The notes beneath the pieces were generated by a model. That model saw only the letters and a list, made by a program, of their open reading frames with translations. It was not told the DNA's origin and ran no database searches. 64,000 nt of DNA from Pseudo-nitzschia pungens (lineage: Eukaryota > Bacillariophyta > Bacillariophyceae > Bacillariales > Bacillariaceae). The stretch is from positions 3,472,001-3,536,000 of the forward strand of contig CM074763.1 in assembly GCA_037355855.1 (NCBI GenBank). The letters run 5' to 3'. Within the stretch, counting starts at the first letter, position 1; each line of letters begins with the position of its first letter. A program made the position numbers and the translations under genes. Shown here piece after piece: positions 43,085-53,711 of the stretch.

Positions 43085-43635
43085 GAGACAGTTGGAAAAT
43101 TCAAATATTTAGTAATCGAGGTAAATACTTTTGTAGCTGCCAAAATACTTTAGTATTTCACCTGAAATACTTTGGTATTTCACCTGAAATACTGAAGTAT
43201 TTTGGGCACCATTTCCAGCACTTTGAGACATACCACATTTTTGATACTCCCAGAACACCCAATGCTCACACCAAATGGAGACCATGGTATATGCCAAAAA
43301 TCAACCCAAAGTAGGCAAATGGAGCCATTTCTTGCCAGAGAGCGTAGTATGGTGAATATTGAGGCTGTAGATGCCAAAATCCATAAAATGAACAGGGCTT
43401 GAAAATCAGCTTGTAGACCTTGTAGAAAACACAAAAAAACATGTAGAACTTGTACTAGCCTCGTGCTGTGCGTGAAAATGAGCTTGTAGACCTCGTAGGA
43501 AACACAAAAAATGTGTAGAACTTGTACTAGCCTCGTGCTGGGCTGCAGTTTGTACGAGGCGCTAGCCGAGTACAAACTGCAGCCCAGCCCTCGGCCGTAA
43601 CGTAGAACTCGTGATGGGCTGCAGTTCATACTCAG
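43085..43635. repeat. Palindrome-rich repeat region flanking G3
   Basis: Three successive small palindromes of type AAATACTTNNGTATTT separated by CACCTG (43140-43205). Then two 72-bp direct repeats (from about 43400 and 43472: GAAAATNAGCTTGTAGACC...GTACTAGCCTCGTGCTG), then a 16-bp-arm palindrome with arms GGGCTGCAGTTTGTAC / GTACAAACTGCAGCCC (about 43539-43586). A sister palindrome was the G3 insertion site. Confidence 0.7.
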
Positions 43636-43640
43636 CTAGC

Positions 43641-43827
43641 TGCCATACCCCGGGTCTACTAGTGATTAGAATAGTAGTGATATGCAAATTGTGAGCTCTA
43701 TTGATTAGTCTATTTGCTACAGCTCTAAGAGCTCTCTGAATCGGCGATTCTGTCAACTCGCTGATTGTTTCTATCCTTATCCTTAATTCAGTCCCGAGTG
43801 GACTCGTGACTGTTCTGGTGCACGGCA
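43641..43827 (-). repeat. Gypsy G3 3' LTR
   Basis: 187 bp, TGCCATACCCC to GTGCACGGCA on the plus strand. It is preceded by target duplication CTAGC. In element orientation, CATGGAGGAGCA lies immediately upstream as polypurine tract. Confidence 0.92.
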
Positions 43828-43855
43828 TGCTCCTCCATGGTACTGTTACGTTTAG

Positions 43856-46800
43856 TTACTTCTCCAGTTTAGTGCTATCCTTGCAATAATAGGGATGGAC
43901 TCTCCTAATGTTAACCCGGTCGGTTACAAAGGGAGCAGTTTCAATAGTTACAGTACCATTGTCATGGGCCTTGAGCACCTTGTAAGGTCCTTGCCGGGGG
44001 AAGGATAGTTTTGGAAAAATGCCCTTCCTTTCCAGGGTGACATAGTCTCCTTCCTTATAGACATGGGGAATCCTTTTCTGATTCTCCCGGATATTACTCT
44101 TGTGGATACTCTTTTGTTTCCTTGCTTGGATTGCTTCCCAATCCACTGGGAAGTTCACCGGCATGAACATGTCCCTTCCAAACAACAGCTGCACTGGAGA
44201 GTACCCCAGGGTAGTATGGATGGCACTTCTGATAGCGTACGCTGCCTTGGTGGTGAATTCCTCAAAGGGGTCCTTCTCGTGGAGGTCTCTTTGTTCCAGG
44301 TTGAAAGACAATAGACAGTCCTTCAAGACCTGGTGTATCCTCTCCAACACTGAGTTGGATTGTGGATTCCAAGCCCCACTGGGCTTTCGTTTCATCCCCA
44401 TATTGTCACAAAGCTCCTGGAACTCTGCTTTCAAATCACTCCCGCCATCAAAGCCAATTTCCTTTGGGCGCGGATATCTTGCTAGCCAGGTACTATCCAG
44501 CAATCGTTGAGTTTCTGCTGCGTTTGGCGAGTCCTTCAGGTGGGCCAGCTCAAACCATCCGGTCACTGGGTCCACCATGGTGAGAACATGGATGTGGTAG
44601 TCTTTACCATTTTTGTTGTGGACAGTTGCAGGTCCCCAGAGGTCTACATTGACCCTCTGCCATTTGGTAACCTCAACTGCTTTCTCCGGTAGTAGTCCAT
44701 ACTTCTTCCGGCCACTTTTCTTAAACATTAGGCACATGTGACAGTGTTTGCAGAGGTCCTGGACATCCTTTCGGAGGCCTTTCCAGGTGAATACTGAGCG
44801 GATGCTCTGTTCCATCCTCTTTTCTCTGGGATGGACCAGCATGGTGTGGTACCACTCCATAACTCTTTCCTTGAGTTTGTCGGGAATCAGAATCTTCCCT
44901 TCTTTGTGGATTAGACTATGGCCTTCCACATTTTTAGTGGTTAACCGGTTGTCTTTTTCCAGAGCACTCATGATCTTTGTGTCCTTTTGTTGGTAGAACT
45001 GTATCATGTCCGGTGCAAGTGGGAACGCACTATTGCCCTGGAATTCTTCTTCCGGTGATTCTCCAAGTGGGAATAGGAGTTGCCAAAGGTGCTCCTCCTC
45101 ATCCGCGTAGGTGAGGGGCTTATTTGGTGGTAGCCATTCCACTGTGTCAGCTGGATCATCCGTGATATCCAGTCGAGACAGCGCGTCTGCTGCATCATTG
45201 TCTTTGCCAGCAACATGCTTGACTACTGGGTGGAACTCCTCCATGAGAAGGCGCCACCGGACCATCCTTTGGGTGGGCATCTGCTGGTAGAGCAGATTAA
45301 GGTGGTCTGTGTGAATGATCACATCTTGTCCTCGTAGGATTCCTTCAAACGCTTTGAGCCCTTCTACTATTCCGAGGAGTTCTTTTTCTCCTACAGTGTA
45401 GTTGAGCTGTGCTGAGTTCAGTTTCCTTGTGTAGAATCCAAGGGGTTTGCCATCTTGGCATACAGTTGCTCCCAATTGCCTGTCGCTGGCATCCGAGTAG
45501 AGGTGAAATGATTTTGTAAAATCCGGGAATGCTAGCTTGGCTTCCTCTGCGAGCATCCTCTTTGCCTCCATGAAAGCTTTCTGCTCTGCTGGACCCCAGT
45601 ACCAGTTCATTTTGCCCTTTTTGCCTGCTAGTTTGTTGAGGGGGGCCAGGATGTGGGAGCGTCGCTTCCACATATCCCTGTAGAAATTTACCATGCCAAG
45701 GAACATCTTGAGTTGCTTAGTGTTCTTGGGGGCTTCCGGACACTTCATTGCCTCCAGCTTCTTTGGCTGGGGTTGAATGCCCTCTGTTGTTAATAGGAAA
45801 CCCAGATATTCCACTTCTTTTTGCATGAAAAAGGATTTTGGGAGATTGGCCCGAAAGCCAGCATCATCCAGTCTCTGTAGGACTGTATCAATTTTGTTGA
45901 GATTATCCTGTTCAGATTCTCCCTCCCGTTGGATGATCAGGATGTCATCGAAGTAGACCAAGACGTAGTCCAGGTCCCCTAGTAGGTTCATCATGACTGA
46001 TTGGAAGATATCCGGAGCACAAGCAATCCCCATTGCCAGTCTCTTGTAGGCATATTTTCCCCATGGCAAGATGGTAGAGCAGAATTTCTGGCTCTCCTTG
46101 CAGATGGGAATGGTGTAGTAACCTTGGGATAAGTCCAGCGCCGTAGCTGATTTGAACTTCTGTAGTCTTTGGATTGTTTCCCCTATTCGTGGTAGTGGGA
46201 ATGGTTTCCTTTGAATGGCCACATTCATCTTACGGAAATCAGTTAGAACACGAATGTCCCCTGTCTTTTTGGGTTGACAGAAGGTAGGGGACGCCCATGG
46301 TGAGTCATCATCATGGGGGAGCTTTTCCAGGACTCCAATATCGCAGAGCCTGTCGATTTCTTTTTGAAGGGCTTGTTCAAAGGCATGGGGTACAGAATAG
46401 TACCTCTGCCGGACCGGTTTGACCCCTGGTTGGAGTTCAATTGATACCGGTTCTATATTTTTGAGTAGTCCCAGGCCTCCTCCAAAGAGTGTCGGGAACT
46501 TCTTCAATGTTGTCTTCAAGGCTTCCTTGGACGCGTCTGTAATCTCCAGGTCATTGACCATAGCGTCTATATCAACCTTGGAGTAGTCAGCATCTAGGAT
46601 TTTGGATTGCCTTTCTTCCTCCTGTTGGAGGATTGGACTTTGGGTGTTGGCAAAGAATACTGCCTCACATTTGTCCAGGTTAGAGAGCTCCCCCATTCCC
46701 TTCATGGGGATGGAGTCACCCTGCCATTCGATTGTACGGGAACTGTATTTTATATCCAGTCCTAGTTGTGCCATCAGGTCCGATCCTATGATCATGTCGT

Positions 46801-47038
46801 AGGGTACTTCCTCGTGGTGATGGTATTCATCCACTTGGAAGGTCCATTTGATGGTCTTGGAATTTGAAAATTCTATCAGCCTTAGTCCCACTGAGGCAGC
46901 AGACTTGGTTCGAAACTTGCCTCCATACGTGTTGTAGGTGACAGATCTCTGGTCTCGGTTCGTTAGTTGACTTCGGTTGACAAAGTGCCTTAGGATAATG
47001 GATTTGGAGCAACCGGAGTCTAGTAGGCCCCAGAGCAT
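43856..47038 (-). CDS. pol: Gypsy G3 Pol, open, 1060 aa
   Basis: Open polyprotein frame with protease LLDSGCSKSII (Asp about 7), IGSDLMAQLGLDI, RT up to VYFDDILII (Tyr-Phe-Asp-Asp where other copies have YIDD), RNase H DASDRQLGATV and YTVGEKELLGIVEG, integrase zinc region HTMLVH...CKHCHMC, and core DLWGP, FDGGSDL and NSVLERIHQ. The catalytic Glu is present (codon 44342-44344), unlike in G1 and G2. A 10-bp deletion just upstream (near 47050-47060, in the codons after VCVEV) puts pol out of the gag frame. The protein shown therefore starts at an internal Met, and normal Gag-Pol synthesis is lost. Enzyme domains are otherwise undamaged. Confidence 0.88.
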   Translation of the reverse strand: MLWGLLDSGCSKSIILRHFVNRSQLTNRDQRSVTYNTYGGKFRTKSAASVGLRLIEFSNSKTIKWTFQVDEYHHHEEVPYDMIIGSDLMAQLGLDIKYSSRTIEWQGDSIPMKGMGELSNLDKCEAVFFANTQSPILQQEEERQSKILDADYSKVDIDAMVNDLEITDASKEALKTTLKKFPTLFGGGLGLLKNIEPVSIELQPGVKPVRQRYYSVPHAFEQALQKEIDRLCDIGVLEKLPHDDDSPWASPTFCQPKKTGDIRVLTDFRKMNVAIQRKPFPLPRIGETIQRLQKFKSATALDLSQGYYTIPICKESQKFCSTILPWGKYAYKRLAMGIACAPDIFQSVMMNLLGDLDYVLVYFDDILIIQREGESEQDNLNKIDTVLQRLDDAGFRANLPKSFFMQKEVEYLGFLLTTEGIQPQPKKLEAMKCPEAPKNTKQLKMFLGMVNFYRDMWKRRSHILAPLNKLAGKKGKMNWYWGPAEQKAFMEAKRMLAEEAKLAFPDFTKSFHLYSDASDRQLGATVCQDGKPLGFYTRKLNSAQLNYTVGEKELLGIVEGLKAFEGILRGQDVIIHTDHLNLLYQQMPTQRMVRWRLLMEEFHPVVKHVAGKDNDAADALSRLDITDDPADTVEWLPPNKPLTYADEEEHLWQLLFPLGESPEEEFQGNSAFPLAPDMIQFYQQKDTKIMSALEKDNRLTTKNVEGHSLIHKEGKILIPDKLKERVMEWYHTMLVHPREKRMEQSIRSVFTWKGLRKDVQDLCKHCHMCLMFKKSGRKKYGLLPEKAVEVTKWQRVNVDLWGPATVHNKNGKDYHIHVLTMVDPVTGWFELAHLKDSPNAAETQRLLDSTWLARYPRPKEIGFDGGSDLKAEFQELCDNMGMKRKPSGAWNPQSNSVLERIHQVLKDCLLSFNLEQRDLHEKDPFEEFTTKAAYAIRSAIHTTLGYSPVQLLFGRDMFMPVNFPVDWEAIQARKQKSIHKSNIRENQKRIPHVYKEGDYVTLERKGIFPKLSFPRQGPYKVLKAHDNGTVTIETAPFVTDRVNIRRVHPYYCKDSTKLEK

Positions 47039-47121
47039 CCTTCCCCTTCCAATACCTCCACACAGACGTCCGCAAACCTGTTGATTATGCGAGGTCCGGT
47101 GTGGATGGTATCAGGAGCCAT

Positions 47122-48551
47122 TCAGTTGTGGGATCCTTTCTTCTTGAAGGTCTTTCTGTACTTTCTTCTGTACTCTTTGAGGTCTCGCTTGGAGATATCG
47201 ATCTCATCGTTGGAGACCTCGTGGTCAGCTTGGGCCGTGGCCAGTACATAAGAGTACTCGTGGTTTGATAGGTTCCTTCCCCAGTGGGGTTTGGAGTGTT
47301 GCTCAGTGTCTGAGTCTTCTTTTGCCACAAAATGCTCCTTGAGCAAGTTGATGGTTTCCCGGTTGAATTTTCCCTTCTTGGAGGGTCCGCCGGTTAGTTT
47401 CCAGCATTTTCCAGCGTGGACCTTGCCACAGGTTTTGAATAGTTGTTTGTTGCTGTTGTCCATAGGGCGCTTCTTTTTGCCAGGTGACTTCCCATGATGA
47501 TTTCCTCCCCCAGGAGTGGCCTTGGAGTTCTTCTTGGCGCCACCATTCTTCTTCTCCAGGTCGTTGATGCGCTTCTGGAGGTCTTCCTCCTTCCGGATGG
47601 TGGTTTCCAGGTTTTCGAGCTTGTCGATGGTGGTGTTAAAGGAGTGGGCATATAGGTCCCATCCAATGTGTTCCAACTTCTCGCGTTGGGAGTGTGTCAT
47701 GTTGGAATCCAACAATTCCTTCATTTCTACCGGTGTGAAACTGGTTGGTGGTTCCACCTGGTCGCTGCCACATTCCCAGAGACACTCTGGGAGGTAGCTC
47801 TGTAGTTTGGCCATTCGGTTGGCCCAGGCTTGTATGCCATATTTTAGTTCCACTCGCATCCCCCGCATGAATCTGCGGAGAATGATATATGAGTGTTTGC
47901 CATTCTGGTCATTGCCAAAGATTTTGAGCTTGAGGACATGCATGCATTCCTCCATGACATCATTCCTGTACTCCTCAGATTGGTAAGGGCATTTGGGACG
48001 CTTTTCTTTGGGATTGGGGCCAGGTCTTCTGGTTCTGTTTCCTCATCCGATTTTGCCGTAGCAGTCGGTTTGGTTTTGTCGGCGTTGGGAGATTTCTCCT
48101 TCGCCGCCTCCTTGGGTGTTCCAGAGGGAGGTTCGGTGGCGTCTTGCCCGATCGATAAGAGTATGCTGCTGGCTTGATCACGCTTTTCGATTTCCTGGAT
48201 CTTTTTCTGTACCAGTTTGTTGTTGTGGATCTTGTGTTTTGGTTCGGCGTAGTAGGTCCGCCCGAGTGTCCTCTGGACAAGGGATAGCGCCTCGTTGGCG
48301 AGAATCCTCTGTAGGACGTCCAGTTTCTGGTCTCCTTGGAGTTTGTCATTGCCAGCAATTTTCTGGTCAAAGTCTCTCTTCTAGATGAGGAAGAGTTCTG
48401 GTCTTTCAGTGCCATTGAGGACTTTGAGGTAGTCGCTGAATGTGACGCCGCCCTTCTCACTGTCTACACTCATCTTCACGGTGGTGGCATCTTCTGGCCA
48501 ATCCTCTCGTGTGAAGTTAAAGGGTTTCAGTTTGGTTCCTTTGGACACCAT
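47122..48551 (-). pseudogene. gag: Gypsy G3 gag, broken
   Basis: Starts ATG 48551 (MVSKGTKLKPFNFTREDW). A Trp-to-stop change (TAG near 48381, in FLI*KRDF) and a small deletion in the PKKR...LTEYYQ region near 47985-48005 break it. The C-terminal 277 codons (47955-47122) are open from MEECMHVLKLKIFGN through knuckle CKTCGKVHAGKC-like sequence (here FKTCGKVHAGKC, so the first Cys is replaced by Phe) to KKKGSHN and UGA. The UGA is followed at once by ATG. The loss of the first knuckle Cys is a further defect. Confidence 0.85.
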
Positions 48552-49295
48552 GGTGGGTTAATCAGTTTTCTATTAAGTTTAATTACACTATTTTGTTATT
48601 TCTGTTTGCTTGTGTTGAAATTGAGCAAGAATGATTGCTCAGCTCCTCCAGTTCTTTTTGCTGGATTTCCACTGCTCTCGTGATAACTCGTGTTATAACT
48701 GGTTTGTCCCCTGGTTTGTCCAGTGGTGGGAGTTGTTTCTCTCTTTAGCTCCCGGGAATCCTGTGGTTCCCTGGAGTTGTTTCTGTTTTTATTTCGTGGG
48801 ATTTGATTCCCGTGGTTCTCCGGCGTTGCTTCTCTATTAAGCCGTCACCGGGCCGGTCCCACTTCTCGTTTCCCGTGGGATTAGTGGTGTTTGGGTATTT
48901 ATTATATACCTTCCCGGATATCCGTATATTTCGGTTTTGGTTGGCATACCCTCTTCGGTCTGTCCATCCACTCAGTGTTGGTCCAATTAGTCCATTCACA
49001 GGATTATATGTCACTTTTTCAGTGTGTATTTTCGAATTTTTCGGTTATTTCTTCTGTTGTCGACCATGGTCCTGTTTAGGTCCTTAGGTGTCTCTGTTGC
49101 TGCTGCTGCTCCCTTATACCGGCGCTAACAGCTGCTGGGGTTGGTCTTCCTAGTGCTGCAGACACCAGATATCCTTCTCCCTGTTTTGCTTCTCTGTGCC
49201 TCCATTTTCTGGCAGTCTTTCGGTCTCGTCAGCGCCTTGCCCAATCGGTCCCTTTCTGCTCATGGTCATCAGCACTCAGCTTGATTTTAAAATCA
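48552..49295 (-). other. Gypsy G3 leader with LTR-adjacent palindrome
   Basis: About 740 non-coding bases. The LTR-adjacent 14 bases (49282-49295) are the palindrome TGATTTTAAAATCA, then CAAGCTGAGTGC on the element strand, as in G2. Confidence 0.75.
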
Positions 49296-49482
49296 TGCCA
49301 TACCCCGGGTCTACTAGTGATTAGAATAGTAGTGATATGCAAATTGTGAGCTCTATTGATTAGTCTATTTGCTACAGCTCTAAGAGCTCTCTGAATTGGC
49401 GATTCTGTCGACTCGCTGATTGTTTCTATCCTTATCCTTAATTCAGTCCCGAGTGGACTCGTGACTGTTCTGGTGCACGGCA
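49296..49482 (-). repeat. Gypsy G3 5' LTR
   Basis: 187 bp, same ends as 43641-43827, followed by target duplication CTAGC. The flank continues GCCTCGTACGAATTGCAGCCC, which completes a palindrome-like block with the left flank. Confidence 0.92.
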
Positions 49483-49589
49483 CTAGCGCCTCGTACGAAT
49501 TGCAGCCCAGCCCTCGGTCGCAGCAAAAAAGTGACCTTGTAGAACTTGTACAGCTTCACCAGTAACCAGAATCTGGGTGAGAAGGGCGT

Positions 49590-52500
49590 TCAAAAATATC
49601 CTTCTTCATTGTGGGGTGGAATATCGCGTTGGTGATAGTATCGGCTCTCTCCAAAAGAGACACGACAAGGGCGTTCTTGTATAGGGAAATAAGAGACACG
49701 ATGGCGTTCACCAAGAGGAGGTCTCTGGTGCTCTTCATAGGGAGTGCTATCATTGTAAAACCAAGAATGCGAACGACGGCGATCCTCGTATCGTCTGCCA
49801 TGATCCTCGTATCGACTGCCTTGATCCTCATAAGAAGATGGTTCAAATTGACTGTGACTGCCTCAATCCTCATATCAACTGCCTCGATTGCCTTCATGAT
49901 CCTCGTAGTATCATCTACCATGATCCTCGTAAGAAGGTGGTTCAAATCGACTGCCTTGATTGCCTTGATCCTCGTATCGACTGCCTCGATCCTCGTAAGA
50001 ATGTGGCTCGAATTGACCGTAAGAAGGGGGCTTGTAATCTTGCCTAGGATACGCACCGCAAGCCCCATGTTCACCAAGAGGAGGGCGCTGCTCTTCCTTC
50101 ACAGGGTAATTTGTAGCATCAGTAAATGGCATGGGGACAGGAGTAGTTTCAACAATGCCCTTATCAGTCAAAATAGAGGCAATAGGAGGAGATTGATGTT
50201 GTGGCTGTACTTGAAATTTCTGTTTCATCATCCCCAGGTTGCCAGCAGCTTTCTCTGAAGATAGCAAGGCATTGGATTGTAGAGAAAAATAACACCCACC
50301 AAGCGAGTAAATAGGCGAGTCACCACCAATTAAAGATTCCTCTTCATCCGGCAATTCCTTTGCTGCTGGAAGAGACTTCGGTGGGAGCTTCAACTCAGCT
50401 TGAATTTTTGATGGGGAGCCATGCTTTGCCCGTTTAGCAGCATCGAGTTCATCCTGATTTGGTTGCATGTAATTCACAGTAGTTTGAATATGAGCGTGAC
50501 CACCAAGACTTTGCACCACTGCAGCATTTACACTAGCATTTGCCACCTTGGAGATGCCCTTGTGACGTTTTCCGTGAGCAGTACAACGCTCAGGGTTATT
50601 GTACTTGCTCCAAACTGCAATCTGCTTCAGGATAGGATTCACTTGGTGCCTGCCAATCACCTTGCTGGCAGAAGGATGCAATTGATATTTCTTTCCCTCT
50701 GCCTCCCAGATCAGTAAGAAATAAATACACAAAAGAAAAAGACCTGGTTAGCCGGGAACACACAAGAACAAAACACACGTGAGCAAAAAACAAAAGAACA
50801 CTTACCTTTATCTGTTTTTTTGTTGCTGGCTTCCAGAAGATCCGATTGACTCCTTCGCAGTTGTCAGGGCACATTTCAAGCAACTTGAGTGTAGTTTGGT
50901 ACGTCGACAGAGGGTGACGATTATACGGACAAGGGAGAGTCCTTTTCTTTGTATTTCGGTCGTCCAGAACTGGCTTATGTAGTAGAGATAGCGCATTCTG
51001 CTTCTGTCCCTTGTAGTTTTCCTTGAGACGAACGCATGGACAACCAGCAAATTCCCCCTTGTCAATGATGCCTGTTTCAAAGTCTTCCTTTACAAGTGAT
51101 GTTGGTTTGAGACAACCTCGCAAACAAAATTTGGTCATGAGATTCTCCATTGCACACCAGATGTAGTGTTCATTGTTCTTGTTGACGGGATCCAAAGGGT
51201 TCGTAGGATCCAAAACAGCTTTCCACCGTTTCTGTACCCACTTAGGGTCAAAGCATGCTTTGTTTGGATGCATCCCATACAGAGCCTCATGTTCAGCAAC
51301 AATGGCAAAGTTTCTCTTCAAGTAGGCTTGGAACTCGCCTTGGTCGTTGAAATCCTTCTTTTGAGAGTACGTAATTCCATTGCTCTTGAAGATGCAGAAG
51401 AGACACTTGTACTTCGTACGGACTGTGTCAGGCTGGTACTGGGCTTCTGCCCACACCTTGGGGTCCTTGGATATGTCAACATTGTGGTATTCCTTCTTGT
51501 ACAAGTGCAAAGCTTGAGCAAGCAAACAACTGTTCACAATCGACTTCTTCACGGTACTGATCTAGACTTCTTCACGGTACTGATGGGCGCACGGCATTCA
51601 AGATAGAAACGCCGGGCCATGACACTAGGGCATTCTGGATCAGGTGCCATTTCTGCAAGACGTTTCAATTGTGGATGGGCGGCGACAGCTTGAAAGAACT
51701 CGAGCTCCATTACCTTTTTACTGCGTTCGTGAGCCTTGGTGTTGAAGTGAAGGTTCTTGATCTCCTCTGTATTGGGACCCAACGCGATTGGATTGTCTGC
51801 AATGGCCTTGAGAATGCTTGCAAGACAGAACTCATCTGTGGGATAAGGTGGTAATGAAAGCTCCTGGACATCATCAGCAACACCCGGGGGTGCCGGTTCA
51901 AGAGGGCCAGAAGAAGAAATCGATCTCTCGCCAGGAGAAGTAGGCGCCGCAGCAACAGAAGAAGTAGTAGTGGCAGTAGTAGCCGGCGCCGCAGCAACAA
52001 CAGCAGGTGGAGGAGCAACTGAAGAAGCAGTAGTAGTAGTAGCTGGCGCCGCAGCAAGAACCGGCGCCACAACAGGAGCAGTGGCCGTACTAGAAGAAGC
52101 AGCGGCGGCAACAGCAACCAGCGCCAAAACAGGAAGAGTGGTGGTAGTAGTAGCAGAAGAAACAGCCGGCGCTGTAGCAAGAACTGGCGCCACAATAGGA
52201 GCAGTGGCAGTAGAAGAAGCAGCAACAGCAACAGCACCTGGTATCAAAACAGGAACAGTGGTACTACTAGTAGCAGAAGAAACAGAGGGCGCCAAAGCAA
52301 GAACCGGACTAGAAGAAGAAATGCGCCTGGAACGCTTCGATCCCTTTCCAGTTTTGAATTGTGGAGAAGTAACGAGTGGGGGGTCCTTCTTCTTGTAGGG
52401 ATTTACGACTGTCGTAATATTTGTTCCTCTCACAGAGTGCTGTTGTTGTTTTGATGATGCAGATTTTCTTGAACGCTGTGCTGGGACTGATTGTGCCCGG

Positions 52501-52661
52501 GAAGAAGCAACCGGTGCAGATTGTCGTGTCCTGCGTGCTGAAACAGAAGCAGACCGCCGTGTCTGCCGAGTAACCCGTGCAGTAGTAGAAGTAGATCGCG
52601 CCCGGGGTGCTGCTCTTCTAGTTCCTGAAACAATTTGGCCATTTCGAATAGTCCGCACCAT
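49590..52661 (-). pseudogene. Crypton-like tyrosine recombinase gene, damaged
   Basis: Probable transposase of a Crypton-type element, or a domesticated relative. From ATG 52661 come about 300 residues of low complexity (RS-rich, then Ala/Pro/Val/Thr repeats), then PYPTDEFCLASILKAIADNP. A 23-bp tandem duplication at 51545-51590 then creates a stop; without it the frame would pass directly into 51552-50806 (LLAQALHLYKKEY, KFCLRGCLKP with the first catalytic Arg, ALSLLHKPVLDDR, PYNRHPLSTYQTT). Intron 50703-50805 (GTAAGT...GGGAG) joins 50702 onward: CTAHGKRHKGIS (HxxR) and GGHAHIQTTVNYMQPNQ (His and nucleophile Tyr). All recombinase catalytic residues except a clear Lys are thus visible. The C-terminal YEDQGSRYEDHG repeats carry three UGA codons (from 49911 on), but the same frame continues to 49590, ending YHQRDIPPHNEEGYF. 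Confidence 0.65.
51546..51590. repeat. 23-bp tandem duplication in recombinase gene
   Basis: Two copies of GACTTCTTCACGGTACTGAT separated by CTA. The event shifts the frame and creates a stop in the recombinase gene. Confidence 0.85.
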
Positions 52662-52844
52662 GGTCAAAAAGCTTGAAAATTAAGAAGCAAGAAGATTTTG
52701 ACAGAAGAAGTGAGAAAAATAACGAGCAAAACAGATCGAAACAGCTTCTTGACTACAGTGCTCACCAAGCAACTTACTGTACAAACTGGAGTGTGTTTAA
52801 ACGTCTTTTACCTAGTCAAAATACTAGTGCAAACAAAGCAAAAT

Positions 52845-53706
52845 TGCGTTGATATTCGCTCGTCAGCGATCTTCGTGGTCTAATCGTAGATAAACATCTT
52901 GTACTGCGTACTGGAAAAATAGGGGAAAGCCTTAACAATAATAAGACGTAAAGTCCTGGCAAATCGTGAGTCTACAGTGGACTGTTCAAGGCCTATTGCA
53001 TACACTCAAGCAATACAAAGCACTTCCCTAGAGGTACATCGGAATCGGTCGTAAAGGAGGGCATGATAGGTGTGTTTATTTTAGAGTGAAACATAAAGAG
53101 TGAATAAAGGGGAGCTGAGCCAAAGCGCTCAGCTCTGTATCGTATCGCGACAGCGCTCCGATAACTCGTATAATAACAGAGCTCTGTAGCTCTGGTACTG
53201 TATTCTACGGGTAGCGAATCGGAGTATCGCTTAATTAGATCGAATCGTGCGCTAGCGCTAGCTCGCTTATGCTAGCGCGTTGGGTAACTGTTTGGGCCGG
53301 GTATGCGGTCATGGTACATATTGTACACCAATGACCCGACCCCGGCGGTAGCATCATATCTTAGCATTGGTATCATGGTAGGTTAGCATCTTCCAGTATC
53401 TCGTAGCCTTAGCATCCCTAACCCTGTAGCATTTAGCTACACCATAAAGGTGCTTTACTCGGGGTACGTACGATTGGTACAAATCGTACGCGGCGACCCT
53501 AGTAAACTCTGCTAGCAATACTAGACAGGATAGGTCTGTTGCTAAGCCTGTTGCTAAGCCTGTATGCTAGCAATTAGCACACAGCTCTAGCACTCAGCTC
53601 AGCACCTGTTAGTCAGTTACTGGATGTTGCTGTCTGTAGACCCAGTAGCCCTTCTACACAGGAGCCTTGCTAGCACAGATCATAGCACCACCTTGAATAT
53701 CTTCAT
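52845..53706 (-). repeat. Solo Copia LTR with target duplication
   Basis: 862 bp. On the minus strand it starts ATGAAGATATTC and ends GAATATCAACGCA. It aligns over its whole length with the 934-bp LTRs of the Copia element at 10493-20375, including the GAGCTGAGC stem-loop and the CGTACGATT hairpin, but has many substitutions and gaps. AAAAT flanks it on both sides (52840-52844 and 53707-53711). It was left by recombination between the LTRs of an older copy. Confidence 0.88.
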
Positions 53707-53711
53707 AAAAT

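Larger units (their letters stand above)
43641..49482 (-). mobile_element. Complete Gypsy element G3
   Basis: 5842-bp minus-strand element with 187-bp LTRs (43641-43827 and 49296-49482). The LTRs show a few differences (for example CAACTCG/CGACTCG), and the element is flanked by CTAGC (43636-43640 and 49483-49487). Element order: 5' LTR (right), palindromic primer region, leader, gag (broken), pol (open), polypurine tract, 3' LTR (left). It is the reference copy for boundaries of this family. Confidence 0.93.
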
